Source: Anaerolineales bacterium
Lineage (GTDB): Bacteria; Chloroflexota; Anaerolineae; Anaerolineales; Villigracilaceae
Assembly (NCBI GenBank): GCA_016927315.1
Contig: JAFGMV010000053.1
Coordinates: 1-64,000 of the forward strand
Direction of reading: 5' to 3'
Length of the DNA: 64,000 nucleotides
Numbering within the stretch: position 1 is the first letter of the stretch; every line of letters begins with the position of its first letter. Below the pieces are notes generated by a model, which made no database searches, was not told the origin of the DNA, and saw only the letters and a list, made by a program, of their open reading frames with translations. A program made the position numbers and the translations under genes. Positions 49,867-58,873 of the stretch are shown one piece after another.

Positions 49867-51878
49867 CAAAAAATAATGAAGAACCCCGTATTGGTGTTTA
49901 TGTGTGTCACTGCGGTACAAATATTGCCGGTGTGGTTGATGTTGAAAATGTGGCCACATGGGCAAAGGAGAAACTGGGTACACAAGGCGTGGTTGTTTCC
50001 CGCGACTACAAATTCATGTGCTCCAGCCTCGGACAGGAACTAATCGAGAAGGATATCAAGGAACACAACCTGAACCGGATCGTTGTCGCGGCCTGTTCGC
50101 CGCACCTGCATGAGAAAACCTTTCGAACGGCCACCAGTAACGGTGGTCTAAACCCTTTTATGTGCGAAATGGTTTCCATCCGTGAACAGGTCTCGTGGGT
50201 GCACACGGACAAGGTTATCGCTACAGAAAAAGCAAAATCCATGATCTCAGGCGGCGTTGCACGGATCGTACACCATGAACCGCTGCAACCCATGAGCGTT
50301 CCTATTCACCCTGCCACGCTGGTCGTTGGCGGTGGCATATCCGGTATCCAGGCTGCGCTTGAAATTGCCGACGCGGGTTATCCTGTCCATCTGGTTGAGC
50401 GAGAACCTTCAATTGGCGGCCATATGGCACAGTTTGATAAAACCTTCCCCACCCTCGACTGCTCCGCCTGCATCCTGACCCCCAAAATGGTCGAAGCCGG
50501 AAACCACCCCAATATCAACCTCTACACCTGGAGTGAAGTTGAAAAGGTCGATGGGTATGTTGGCAACTTTGTGGCAACCATCCGTAAGAAAGCCCGCAAA
50601 ATCGTAGAAGCAGACTGCACCGGCTGTGGTATCTGCCAAGAAAAATGTCCCAAGAAGGTCATTGACGATGTCTTCGAAGCCGGCCTGGGCTACCGAAAAG
50701 CAGTCTATACCCCCTTCCCCCAGGCGGTCCCAAATTATCCCGTCATTGATGTCGAGAACTGCACCTATTTCGAGAAGGGCACCTGCAAGGTCTGTGAGAA
50801 ATTCTGCCCAACCAATGCAATCGACTTCGAACAGGAAGATGAACTCATTTCCATCGAAATCGGGAACATCATCCTGGCAACGGGATACGACCTGTTCGAT
50901 GCCCGTAAAGTCAGTAATTATGGTTACGGGCGCTTGGCGAATGTTTTCACCAGCCTTGAATTCGAACGGTTGACGAACGCTTCCGGACCAACCGGTGGAG
51001 AAATTGTCCTGCGCGATGGAAAGACTGTTCCAAAATCGGTGGGGGTCATTCACTGCGTCGGTTCACGCGACAAGAATTACAATGAATATTGTTCTTCGAT
51101 CTGCTGCATGCAAAGTCTCAAATTTGCCCACCTGGTTCACGAGCGCAGCGGGGCCGAGGTGTATAACTTCTACATCGATATCCGCACTCCCGGCAAGGGC
51201 TATGATGAGTTCTACCTGCGCCTGGTGGAAGAAGGCACAAACTTCATACGCGGTAAGGTCGCGGAAGTAAGTGATACTGCCCGCAACTCTGAAGAAGAAG
51301 GCAAATTGATCGTCCAGGTTGAAGATACTCTGGTTGGAAAACAGCGGCGTATCCCGGTCGATATGATCGTGCTTTCGGCTGCGCTTGAACCCCGGGCGGA
51401 TGCCAAAGAAGTTGGGAAATTGTTTGGCATCTCCTGCAGCGCCAACGGCTGGTTGATCGAACGGCACCCCAAACTTGATCCGGTCGCAACCATGACAGAA
51501 GGCATTTACATCGCCGGGTGTGCACAGGGTCCCAAAGATATCCCATCCAGTGTCGCCCAGGGAGCAGCCGCAGCAGCCCGGGTAATCGGCAAGATCCAAA
51601 AGAAAGAAATCGAACTTGAGCCTATCCGCGCTTCTGTCATCGAGGAAAAATGCTCCGGCTGCCGTATCTGCAACAACCTGTGCCCCTTCAATGCCATTCT
51701 GTTCCATGAAGATCGTATGGTCTCTGAGATCAACCCGGCGCTGTGCCAGGGTTGTGGCACTTGTGTAGCGGCTTGCCCGGCTGGCGCCATCATCGGAACC
51801 GGTTTCAGCAATGAGCAGGTCTTGTCACAGATCGAGGGCTTGCTGATGTTGAACATCGAAGCGGCCGCAACGGATTAG
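49863..51878 (+). CDS. hdrA: HdrA-like FAD/Fe-S subunit
   Basis: A 671-residue iron-sulfur flavoprotein. N-terminal VYVCHCGTNIAG, FAD-binding VVGGGISGIQAALEIADAG (about 152-170), HdrA-type GGHMAQFDKTFPTLDCSACI, ferredoxin motifs CTGCGICQEKCPKK and CTYFEKGTCKVCEKFC, the YCSSICCMQSLKFA stretch, and two C-terminal [4Fe-4S] motifs CSGCRICNNLCP and CQGCGTCVAACPAGA. HdrA holds the bifurcating FAD, splitting electrons from H2 between ferredoxin and HdrB. Length and cofactors are complete. Confidence 0.93.
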   Translation: MTKNNEEPRIGVYVCHCGTNIAGVVDVENVATWAKEKLGTQGVVVSRDYKFMCSSLGQELIEKDIKEHNLNRIVVAACSPHLHEKTFRTATSNGGLNPFMCEMVSIREQVSWVHTDKVIATEKAKSMISGGVARIVHHEPLQPMSVPIHPATLVVGGGISGIQAALEIADAGYPVHLVEREPSIGGHMAQFDKTFPTLDCSACILTPKMVEAGNHPNINLYTWSEVEKVDGYVGNFVATIRKKARKIVEADCTGCGICQEKCPKKVIDDVFEAGLGYRKAVYTPFPQAVPNYPVIDVENCTYFEKGTCKVCEKFCPTNAIDFEQEDELISIEIGNIILATGYDLFDARKVSNYGYGRLANVFTSLEFERLTNASGPTGGEIVLRDGKTVPKSVGVIHCVGSRDKNYNEYCSSICCMQSLKFAHLVHERSGAEVYNFYIDIRTPGKGYDEFYLRLVEEGTNFIRGKVAEVSDTARNSEEEGKLIVQVEDTLVGKQRRIPVDMIVLSAALEPRADAKEVGKLFGISCSANGWLIERHPKLDPVATMTEGIYIAGCAQGPKDIPSSVAQGAAAAARVIGKIQKKEIELEPIRASVIEEKCSGCRICNNLCPFNAILFHEDRMVSEINPALCQGCGTCVAACPAGAIIGTGFSNEQVLSQIEGLLMLNIEAAATD

Positions 51879-51891
51879 GTGGAGGATAAGA

Positions 51892-52359
51892 ATGAGTGAC
51901 AACAATTTCGAACCCACAATCATCGGCTTTACCTGTAACTGGTGCAGCTACCGTGCCGCCGATATGGCCGGCACAGCCCGGATGAAATATGCCCCCAATG
52001 TACGCCTGATCCGCCTGATGTGTTCCGGACGCCTGGACCCGACATTCGTGTTCAAGGCCTTTGCCAATGGGGCAGATGCTGTCTTGATTTCGGGATGCCA
52101 CCCCGGAGACTGCCATTACGTCGATCAGAATTACAAAGCCTTGCGGCGTTTCCACCTGATGAAACGCGTCTTGAGCCAGATGGGCATTGAACCGGAACGA
52201 ATAAAACTGTTATGGGCCAGCGCGGCAGAGGGTGCAATTTTCGCATCCGAAGTCAGCAAGTTCGTCGATCAGGTCCGCGAACTGGGTCCTTTGAACTGGA
52301 ACAAACAGAACGGCGGGATTGCAGCAGCTGAACCCGCTAAAGAGGAGGTAGCAGCGTGA
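51892..52359 (+). CDS. mvhD: MvhD-like hydrogenase delta subunit
   Basis: A 155-residue protein of the MvhD/FlpD family: GFTCNWCSYRAADMAGTAR, LIRLMCSGRLDP, and ISGCHPGDCHY, with the Cys residues for a [2Fe-2S] cluster. MvhD connects the hydrogenase to HdrA. A C-terminal Ala/Glu-rich tail is extra. Stop overlaps the mvhG start (GTGA). ATG follows GTGGAGGATAAGA. Confidence 0.92.
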   Translation: MSDNNFEPTIIGFTCNWCSYRAADMAGTARMKYAPNVRLIRLMCSGRLDPTFVFKAFANGADAVLISGCHPGDCHYVDQNYKALRRFHLMKRVLSQMGIEPERIKLLWASAAEGAIFASEVSKFVDQVRELGPLNWNKQNGGIAAAEPAKEEVAA

Positions 52360-53348
52360 GCGACAAACCGAAATTCGCCATGTACTGGGCCGCATCTTGC
52401 GGAGGCTGTGAAATAGCCGTCCTGAATATCCACGAAAAGATCCTGGAGGTCGACGCTAATTTCGATGTTGTATTCTGGCCAGTCGCAATGGATGCCAAAT
52501 ATAAAGACGTTGAAGCGATGGAAGACGGATCTATTCTGTTGACATTATTCAACGGCGGTATCCGCAATGACGAGAACGAACACATTGCCAAACTGCTGCG
52601 CCAGAAATCAAAGATCCTGGTCGCGTTTGGTTCATGCGCCTGCGAAGGCTGTATCCCTGGGCTGGCAAATTTCAGTCCCATCCATGAAATTCTGGGCACC
52701 GCCTTCTCAACCATCTCTACGGATAACCCAGACAACCTGCGCCCCCAAACGGCTTTTGATATGCCGGAAGGCCAGATCAGGATACCTACTCTGTATCCGG
52801 TCTTGAGGACCTTGGACCAGGTCATCGATGTAGATTACTATATGCCAGGCTGTCCACCGGAGAGCCACCAGATCGCAGCTGTGATCGACCTGGTGATCCA
52901 GGTCCTGCAGGGAAAAGCAGAACTGCCGCCCAAGGGAACCACAATTGGCGCCGGCAACTCCACCGTCTGTGACGAATGCGAACGCACCCGCAACATGAAA
53001 ACGATCAAAGAGTTTGATCGCATTCAATTTAGCCAGACCGATCCTGAATTGTGTCTGCTGGAACAGGGCATTCCCTGCAACGGACCGGCAACCCGCAGCG
53101 GCTGCGGCGCAAAATGCCCCTCTGCCGGAGCCCAGTGCATCGGCTGCTACGGACCAGCTGAAGGTGTGGAAGATTATGGCGCCCGCCTGATCTCTTCATT
53201 TGCCTCTGTCATCGATGCAACCGACCCGGAGGAGATCGATCTTATACTGGACGGGTTGGTTGACCCGGCTGGCCAATTCTATCGGTTCAACCTTGCCGGT
53301 TCAATGCTTCGGGCCAGCAAAGCCGCATTCAAAGCCAACGGAAGCTGA
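52356..53348 (+). CDS. mvhG: [NiFe]-hydrogenase small subunit, MvhG type
   Basis: A 330-residue group 3 hydrogenase small subunit. YWAASCGGCEIAVLNIHE has the proximal cluster Cys, with FGSCACEGCIPG, PGCPPES, and C-terminal medial and distal cluster motifs including CLLEQGIPCNGPATRSGCGAKCP and SAGAQCIGCYGP (in part). No Tat signal, so it stays cytoplasmic, as in group 3c. GTG start overlaps the mvhD stop. Confidence 0.93.
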   Translation: MSDKPKFAMYWAASCGGCEIAVLNIHEKILEVDANFDVVFWPVAMDAKYKDVEAMEDGSILLTLFNGGIRNDENEHIAKLLRQKSKILVAFGSCACEGCIPGLANFSPIHEILGTAFSTISTDNPDNLRPQTAFDMPEGQIRIPTLYPVLRTLDQVIDVDYYMPGCPPESHQIAAVIDLVIQVLQGKAELPPKGTTIGAGNSTVCDECERTRNMKTIKEFDRIQFSQTDPELCLLEQGIPCNGPATRSGCGAKCPSAGAQCIGCYGPAEGVEDYGARLISSFASVIDATDPEEIDLILDGLVDPAGQFYRFNLAGSMLRASKAAFKANGS

Positions 53349-53360
53349 TTTGGAGAGAAC

Positions 53361-54833
53361 ATGTCACAACGAATAACCATAGATCCAATAACCCGCCTGG
53401 AAGGTCATGGAAAGATCGAAATCTTCCTGGACGATGAAGGGAATGTCGAGAACACCTACTTCCAGATCCCTGAACTGCGCGGTTTCGAACGCTTCTGCGT
53501 AGGCCGCCCTGTAGAAGAAATGCCCCTGCTGACCAACCGCATCTGCGGCGTCTGCCCGGAAGCCCATCACATGGCCGGCGCCAAAGCCGCCGACGCCGTG
53601 TACGGTATCGATCCGCCGCGCACGGCCAAGATGCTGCGCGAGCTGTTGTACAGCGCCTTCTACTGCACCGACCACACCACACACTTTTATGCCCTGGCCG
53701 GCCCGGATTTCGTGATGGGACCAGATGCCCCGGTGGCCGAACGGAATATCCTGGGTGTGATCCACAAAGTCGGCCTGGAGATCGGCGGTAAAGTGATCCA
53801 GATGCGCAAGTATGGGCACGCCGTGGTCGAAATCATCGGTGGCCGTAAGGTTCATCCCTGCACATCCATCCCAGGCGGATTGACCAAGGGTATCACCAAA
53901 GAACAACAGAAGGAAATCCTTGAGATGGGCAAATGGGCTGTTGATTTTGCCCAGTTCAGCCTGAAGCTCTTCAATGACATTGTGTTGGGGAATAAAACCT
54001 ACCTGGACCTGATCGTTGGGGATATTTACACCCACAAAACCTATTATATGGGCCTGGTGGATGAGAATAACCACGTCAACTTCTACGACGGGAAGGTTCG
54101 GGTCGTCAATCCGGACGGCAATGAATATGTCAAATACGCACCCAGCGAATATACACAGCACATTGCTGAACATGTCGAACCCTGGACCTATCTGAAATTC
54201 CCCTACCTGAAAAACGTTGGCTGGAAAGGTTTCGTTGACGGAAAAGACTCAGGGGTTTACATTGCTACACCGCTTTCCCGGCTGAACGCCGCAGACGGTA
54301 TGGCGACGCCGCTGGCCCAGGAACACTTCGAAAAAATGTACGAAACCCTGGGAGGCAAACCCGTACACCAGCGGCTGGCAACCCATTGGGCGCGTTTGAT
54401 TGAGCTGTTGTATGCAGCCGAGCGCTGGGTTGAACTGGCCTCTGATCCAGAAATCACTTCAGATAATTTCCATACCAAACCAACCCAGACACCTACCGAA
54501 GGGGTTGGCATTGTGGAAGCCCCGCGAGGGACGCTCACACACCACTATTGGACCGATGAACGCGGCGTGGTCACCAAGGTCAACCTGATCGTCGGCACAA
54601 CCAACAACTATGCCCCGATGAGCATGTCCATCAACAAGGCGGCCAGCAGCCTGATCAAAAAAGGTACGGTCGTCAATGAAGGTCTGCTCAACATGGTTGA
54701 AATGGCCTTCCGCGCCTACGATCCCTGCTTCGGCTGTGCAACCCACTCACTACCGGGGCAGATGCCCCTGGAAGTGACCCTCCGCAGCTCCGATGGCGAG
54801 ATCATGGACGTTTTCAAACAATTTATAGCCTGA
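53361..54833 (+). CDS. mvhA: [NiFe]-hydrogenase large subunit, MvhA type
   Basis: A 490-residue large subunit. The N-terminal Ni ligand motif is RICGVCPEAHH (about 60-70), the C-terminal one DPCFGCATH. After the His lie 28 residues, the peptide expected to be removed by the maturation protease encoded next. ITIDPITRLEGHGKIEIFLD opens the protein, as usual. It takes H2 apart and passes electrons through MvhG and MvhD to HdrA. TTTGGAGAGAAC precedes the ATG. Confidence 0.94.
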   Translation: MSQRITIDPITRLEGHGKIEIFLDDEGNVENTYFQIPELRGFERFCVGRPVEEMPLLTNRICGVCPEAHHMAGAKAADAVYGIDPPRTAKMLRELLYSAFYCTDHTTHFYALAGPDFVMGPDAPVAERNILGVIHKVGLEIGGKVIQMRKYGHAVVEIIGGRKVHPCTSIPGGLTKGITKEQQKEILEMGKWAVDFAQFSLKLFNDIVLGNKTYLDLIVGDIYTHKTYYMGLVDENNHVNFYDGKVRVVNPDGNEYVKYAPSEYTQHIAEHVEPWTYLKFPYLKNVGWKGFVDGKDSGVYIATPLSRLNAADGMATPLAQEHFEKMYETLGGKPVHQRLATHWARLIELLYAAERWVELASDPEITSDNFHTKPTQTPTEGVGIVEAPRGTLTHHYWTDERGVVTKVNLIVGTTNNYAPMSMSINKAASSLIKKGTVVNEGLLNMVEMAFRAYDPCFGCATHSLPGQMPLEVTLRSSDGEIMDVFKQFIA

Positions 54834-54856
54834 ACCTCGCCAACCTCAAACCTGAA

Positions 54857-54880
54857 AGGGGCAGGGTTCCCCCTGCCCCT
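54857..54880 (+). other. GC-rich hairpin between mvhA and protease gene
   Basis: AGGGGCAGGG/CCCTGCCCCT with a 4-base loop, followed by GGATTTATT. It lacks a T run and may partly terminate or stabilise the operon mRNA. Confidence 0.6.
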
Positions 54881-54895
54881 GGATTTATTAACCTT

Positions 54896-55417
54896 ATGAA
54901 AACTTTGATCATTGGCCTTGGAAACCCAATCCTGGGCGACGACAGCATTGGCTGGGTAGTTGCGGAAGAAGTCCGAAAAAAAGTCCTCGACAAAGAGATC
55001 GAGGTCGATACTGCCGCCCTCGGTGGGATCAGCCTGATGGAGCGCCTGATCGGTTACGACCACGTGATCCTGATTGACGCCATCGAAACGGGTCAATTCC
55101 CGGTTGGCACAGTGAACTCATTCCCAATCGAAAACCTTGCCAACCCCATGGCCGGTCACAGCGCTTCAACCCACGATACAACCCTGATGACTGCCCTGCA
55201 GGTAGGCCGGCAGCTGCAGGCTCACCTGCCAACCACTGTCATGGTCGTCGCCGTTGAAACCCAAATTACTTATGAGTTTTCCGAAGATCTATCCCCCGAA
55301 GCAGCTAAGGCGGCGGCGGCAGCCGTAAGGCAGGTCCTGGACTTGCTGGCAGGGCTCCCCGGCAGCACGGCAGCATCATCAGCAGACATGACAAATCGCA
55401 CTAGTAATCTGCTCTGA
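54896..55417 (+). CDS. Hydrogenase maturation protease
   Basis: A 173-residue protein of the HycI/HyaD family: IIGLGNPILGDDSIG with the first metal-binding acidic residue, VILIDAIETG, and GHSASTHD with the His ligand. It senses Ni and cuts the C-terminal peptide off the large subunit, here MvhA. The Ala/Thr/Ser-rich last 30 residues are extra. ATG at 54896 follows a TTTATTAACCTT stretch with a weak site. Position after mvhA is the usual arrangement. Confidence 0.9.
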   Translation: MKTLIIGLGNPILGDDSIGWVVAEEVRKKVLDKEIEVDTAALGGISLMERLIGYDHVILIDAIETGQFPVGTVNSFPIENLANPMAGHSASTHDTTLMTALQVGRQLQAHLPTTVMVVAVETQITYEFSEDLSPEAAKAAAAAVRQVLDLLAGLPGSTAASSADMTNRTSNLL

Positions 55418-55456
55418 TTAATGTAATACTATTAATGGGCACCCATCCAGTTCCCG

Positions 55457-55488
55457 TCCCAGCCAGGTGTATGGCTGGGATTTTTTTT
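55457..55488 (+). terminator. Terminator of the hydrogenase operon
   Basis: TCCCAGCCA/TGGCTGGGA with loop GGTGTA, then eight T. Confidence 0.92.
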
Positions 55489-55511
55489 GGGCTCCAGAAA
55501 TGGAGGGTACT

Positions 55512-55736
55512 ATGAAAATTAAAGTTCAACCCACAGTCCCTGCCAATCATCTCGAAAAACAGTTTATCAGTGAGTATTTGAAACAATATGGTCTTACTCG
55601 AAAAACTGTCACAGAACTTCCAAAGCATGAGTATTTTCAGATGATGCTCGACGCCTGCAAATATGCATCCAATAAACTGGCTGAAGTGGAAAGCCGTGCA
55701 AAATTCGTCCATGCAATCAGGATGGAAAACAGGTAA
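55512..55736 (+). CDS. Small conserved-looking protein, 74 aa
   Basis: A 74-residue soluble protein, MKIKVQPTVPANHLEKQFIS opening, helical and charged with LPKHEYFQMMLDACKYASNKLAE. GGAGGGTACT precedes the ATG at 55512. No motif is recognised. It follows the hydrogenase terminator, so it must be read through or have its own promoter. A function in hydrogenase assembly is only a guess from position. Confidence 0.6.
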   Translation: MKIKVQPTVPANHLEKQFISEYLKQYGLTRKTVTELPKHEYFQMMLDACKYASNKLAEVESRAKFVHAIRMENR

Positions 55737-55776
55737 CCACCCGGGCTGACCCGCTCAGCCCTGTTCAGCCGCGCTG

Positions 55777-55805
55777 CACACCGGTCCAGCTGTTGGACCG
55801 GTGTG
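55777..55805 (+). terminator. 12-bp hairpin after small protein gene
   Basis: CACACCGGTCCA/TGGACCGGTGTG with loop GCTGT. The T-rich part after it is weak (CCTATT). Confidence 0.6.
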
Positions 55806-55968
55806 CCTATTAACCACAGGAATATCCCACCGCCGTATCAAACAGAGCAAGTGTTGTGTCGTATTTCACCCTGCAGCGCCTGGGTGCTGGGATAGGCCCG
55901 GCTGTCTCCTGTGACGGCAGACGGGGAGGAGTCCGAGCAATTCACACTTTCCACACACTTTCCTCAGT

Positions 55969-55997
55969 TTGACAGCCAGGCCGTCACATCCTATAAT
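55969..55997 (+). promoter_or_regulatory. Consensus promoter of the MFS gene
   Basis: TTGACA (55969-55974), exactly 17 bases, TATAAT (55992-55997). Both hexamers are perfect. Start near 56004, only about 21 bases before the chosen ATG. Confidence 0.92.
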
Positions 55998-56024
55998 CAC
56001 GTTTTCATGACAAATGAGGTCTCA

Positions 56025-57227
56025 ATGAACAAAAACATTGGCATCCTGTTCTTTACGCTGGTCGTGGTGATGATCGGTTTTGGGATCGTCATCCCGATCC
56101 TGCCCTTTTATGTCGAAAGCCTGGGTGGGGGCGGGTTTGAAATGGGTCTGCTGATGTCCCTCTTTGCCCTGATGCAGTTCTTTTTTTCCCCGTTATGGGG
56201 CAGTCTTTCTGACCGTATCGGCCGAAAACCGGTGTTGATGATCGGGATCATTGGTAATGCCGCGGCCATGTTCTTTATGGGTATCTCCGGTAACCTGCCC
56301 ACCCTGCTCTCTTCCCGGGCCTTGGCGGGTATTCTTTCTTCGGCAACCATCCCGACTGCAATGGCCTTCATCAGCGACAGTACCAACGAAGAAGAGCGCG
56401 GCGGCGGGATGGGGATCATCGGTGCGGCCATGGGGATTGGCATGGTGCTGGGCCCCGGAGTAGGCGGGATACTGTCAGATATTTCACTATCAATGCCGTT
56501 TTTCCTGGCTGCGGGCTTGTCGCTACTGGCTGCCATCCTGATCTGGCTGCTTTTGCCAGAATCGCTGAAAACCGCACGGGCAGCCTCTTCCGGTGTACCC
56601 GGCCTGATGAAATTGTTCAATTCCATGCGCTCTGCCCTGGCAGGGCCGTTGGGCTTCCTGATGATCCTGGCGTTCCTGCTTTCTTTTGCGATGACGAATT
56701 TCGAAAGTGTCTTCGGCCTTTATGGCGAGCGGCGCTTCGACTATGATGCCAAAACCATCGGATTGATCCTAACCGTCATCGGTCTCATATCGGCCGTGGT
56801 CCAGGGGGCGCTGACCGGCCCGGCCACCAGGCGGTTTGGGGAAGCCGTAGTGATCAAAGTTTCACTGATCGGCAGCGCCATTGGGTTCATCCTGATGCTT
56901 CAGGCATTTAACCTCACAACCGTGATGATCACCTGCTCGGTCTTCATTTTCAGCAATGCCATGCTGCGCCCGGGTATCGCCTCGTTGATCTCAAAACGTG
57001 CCGTAGAAGGTCAGGGAAGCGCCCTGGGATTGAACAATGCCTTTATGAGTTTGGGAAGGTTCATCGGACCACTCCTGGCGGGTTTCCTGTTGGACCGAAA
57101 TCTGAACCTTCCTTATCTGACAGGCGCATCGATCATGCTGACCGGCTTCATCGCCAGCCTGCTTTTCATCAGGAAGGGTACACAAGAAGCGGCCGCGCAA
57201 ACAAAAACCGTCCCAACCCAAACATAA
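56025..57227 (+). CDS. MFS transporter, TetA-like multidrug exporter
   Basis: A 400-residue protein with 12 hydrophobic helices. Motif A is GSLSDRIGRKPVLMIGI between helices 2 and 3; helix 4-5 has RALAGILSSATIPTAMAFISD and motif C-like GMVLGPGVGGILSD, all typical of the drug/H+ antiporters of the TetA group. The start ATG (56025) follows TGAGGTCTCA; an ATG 18 bases upstream is too near the predicted transcript start. Exports an unknown compound. The strong promoter suggests high expression. Confidence 0.92.
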   Translation: MNKNIGILFFTLVVVMIGFGIVIPILPFYVESLGGGGFEMGLLMSLFALMQFFFSPLWGSLSDRIGRKPVLMIGIIGNAAAMFFMGISGNLPTLLSSRALAGILSSATIPTAMAFISDSTNEEERGGGMGIIGAAMGIGMVLGPGVGGILSDISLSMPFFLAAGLSLLAAILIWLLLPESLKTARAASSGVPGLMKLFNSMRSALAGPLGFLMILAFLLSFAMTNFESVFGLYGERRFDYDAKTIGLILTVIGLISAVVQGALTGPATRRFGEAVVIKVSLIGSAIGFILMLQAFNLTTVMITCSVFIFSNAMLRPGIASLISKRAVEGQGSALGLNNAFMSLGRFIGPLLAGFLLDRNLNLPYLTGASIMLTGFIASLLFIRKGTQEAAAQTKTVPTQT

Positions 57228-57252
57228 CCTGAAACCAGCGCAGATACAAATC

Positions 57253-57297
57253 CCCCGCCATATAGCCGCAAAAGCAGTGACTTCCGGTTTGGCGGGG
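57253..57297. repeat. 8-bp inverted repeat after MFS gene
   Basis: CCCCGCCA (57253-57260) and TGGCGGGG (57290-57297). No T run; weak structural element. Confidence 0.4.
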
Positions 57298-57384
57298 CGC
57301 CCTACAAGTATCCAGACTGTATGAACTTCGTATGGCGACGATGCTCCCTCCCTTGGCAGCCATGCTGGCGGCAGGGAGGGTAGA

Positions 57385-58183
57385 ACGGTGGTTTACGACA
57401 AAGACGACTTTGCCGCAAGCTTCACCCCCGGCTACCTGGAGAAGACCAATAAGGCCGACGTTTTATTTGCCGATGGTTTTGAAAGCGGCGATACCACAAA
57501 GCGGCTGGGTGTGGCTTCGGGGCAGCCCGGTTGTTTCGCAGCTGACTGATTTTGGCAGCCTCTTCGGCCTGGAACTGCACCTGGGGACAGTCTCCCATCT
57601 CAAAGAATTCATCGAATTCAATACATAGCCATCCTGAGAAAGATCTGGACTGGTAAATTCAACCCGATTGAACGAAAACAACCCGCGGGTGGAAACCTGG
57701 ATCTTCCAGTATGGCGACGGCGATGGGAACCGTCTAGGCCGGGTATTTCATTAAATGTGAATAATCAGGATAATGACGCCGACACCAACATTTTACACGG
57801 GCGCTTCTGAAATACAGGCGGATGGGACCATACACAAATTTTCCGCTTTTACAGACCCGGGATGTGCAGGGGGTTGTCTGGGACCTTTCGCATCGCTTGG
57901 CCAGCCATCTTTCACTTCGCTCGGGACAGGCCTGGGCTGGACCGTGTCGGTGACCGACGACAGCGGTGCATTGCTGAGCGACCCGCGCTGCCTGCCTATT
58001 GGCGCTCTGCGGTCGGATGTGGATACCAATACCCAGACCGATTTTGGTTATACTGGCCAGCGTGAGCTTGACAGCGGTATGGGCGGCCTGATAGACAATC
58101 GCGCAGCATCCCCGAAGTGGAACGGAGGGGACAACGCCCGCTTCTACCGTCTTATATTTACCGGTTCTCCCAGCCTGAAATAA
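57385..58183 (+). pseudogene. RHS/YD-repeat protein remnants
   Basis: Several frames hold fragments of a large cell-surface protein. At 57385-57549 a frame reads VVYDKDDFAASFTPGYLEKT, then FADGFESGD, and ends at a stop. At about 58040-58120 another reads TDFGYTGQRELDSGMGGLID, the RHS core C-terminal signature (YTGQReldsgmgL), followed by a degraded NRAASPKWN where YNARFYSPxxGRF is expected. An internal stretch has SFTSLGTGLGWTVSV. Frameshifts and stops separate the pieces. The gap 58190-58814 beyond holds no gene I can support, only repeats. Confidence 0.7.
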
Positions 58184-58524
58184 TTATACCCATTGCCACA
58201 CAGGGGATGCAGGCATTCCATCGCTACTCATATACTCGAAATAGCCCATCAACCGAATCGATCCGAGTGGTCATTGTAGTGAACCCATAACACCTGACAT
58301 CAGGCTACGATGTAGTAGACTCCAGCCAGAGAGTCCGTAATGGCCAGTCGAAAGATGATCATAGCCGAGCTCAATCTACAGGTCTTCTTCAGCACAACAG
58401 GAATGAAGTCAAATAGGAAACCTGTCTGCTAATGCTTCAGACAAACGATATCATTGGGACATTTCCCAATGCAGGCGCTCAACCTTACTTTATCGGAAAA
58501 TCGTCCTTATTCAGGAGGCAAAAG

Positions 58525-58575
58525 TCGCCCATCCAGGGTGCATAAGTGGGCGACCTGCGCTGCCTGGATGGGCGA
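58525..58575. repeat. 13-bp inverted repeat with 25-base loop
   Basis: TCGCCCATCCAGG (58525-58537) and CCTGGATGGGCGA (58563-58575), with a further GTGGGCGAC inside the loop and TGTGCGAT after it. Non-coding, in the debris field between the MFS and PFK genes. Confidence 0.75.
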
Positions 58576-58814
58576 TGTATGGCGCCTGGGTGTGCGATAT
58601 ATTCCAAGTAGATCGCCGACATAGGGAGCGTTTCCTGCGCTACAATTTCGCTGCCGGGGCGGTCTATGGTGAGGCTGTATCCAGGCGCCCCCTAGGGTCC
58701 CCGTCAGGGGCAGCGCGGTGAGGGGGTACCCACAAACCGGTATTCCATCACAAAGTTATTGTGACTGCCTCCGGTGCGGGCCAACTGCCGGAGCCTGCGG
58801 CCGCATACCATACT

Positions 58815-58849
58815 AAAAAACAGTCCGCTGCCGGTTGGCGGCGGACTGT
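58815..58849 (-). terminator. Terminator of PFK gene
   Basis: On the minus strand ACAGTCCGCCGCC/GGCAGCGGACTGT (13 bp, one G-T pair), loop AACC, then six T. Confidence 0.92.
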
Positions 58850-58873
58850 CTCGTTATTCGGGTTGTCCTGCGG

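Noticed and set aside
51063-51707. Minus-strand frame of 214 residues under hdrA
   Set aside because: Antisense to hdrA; no ribosome binding site or family match.
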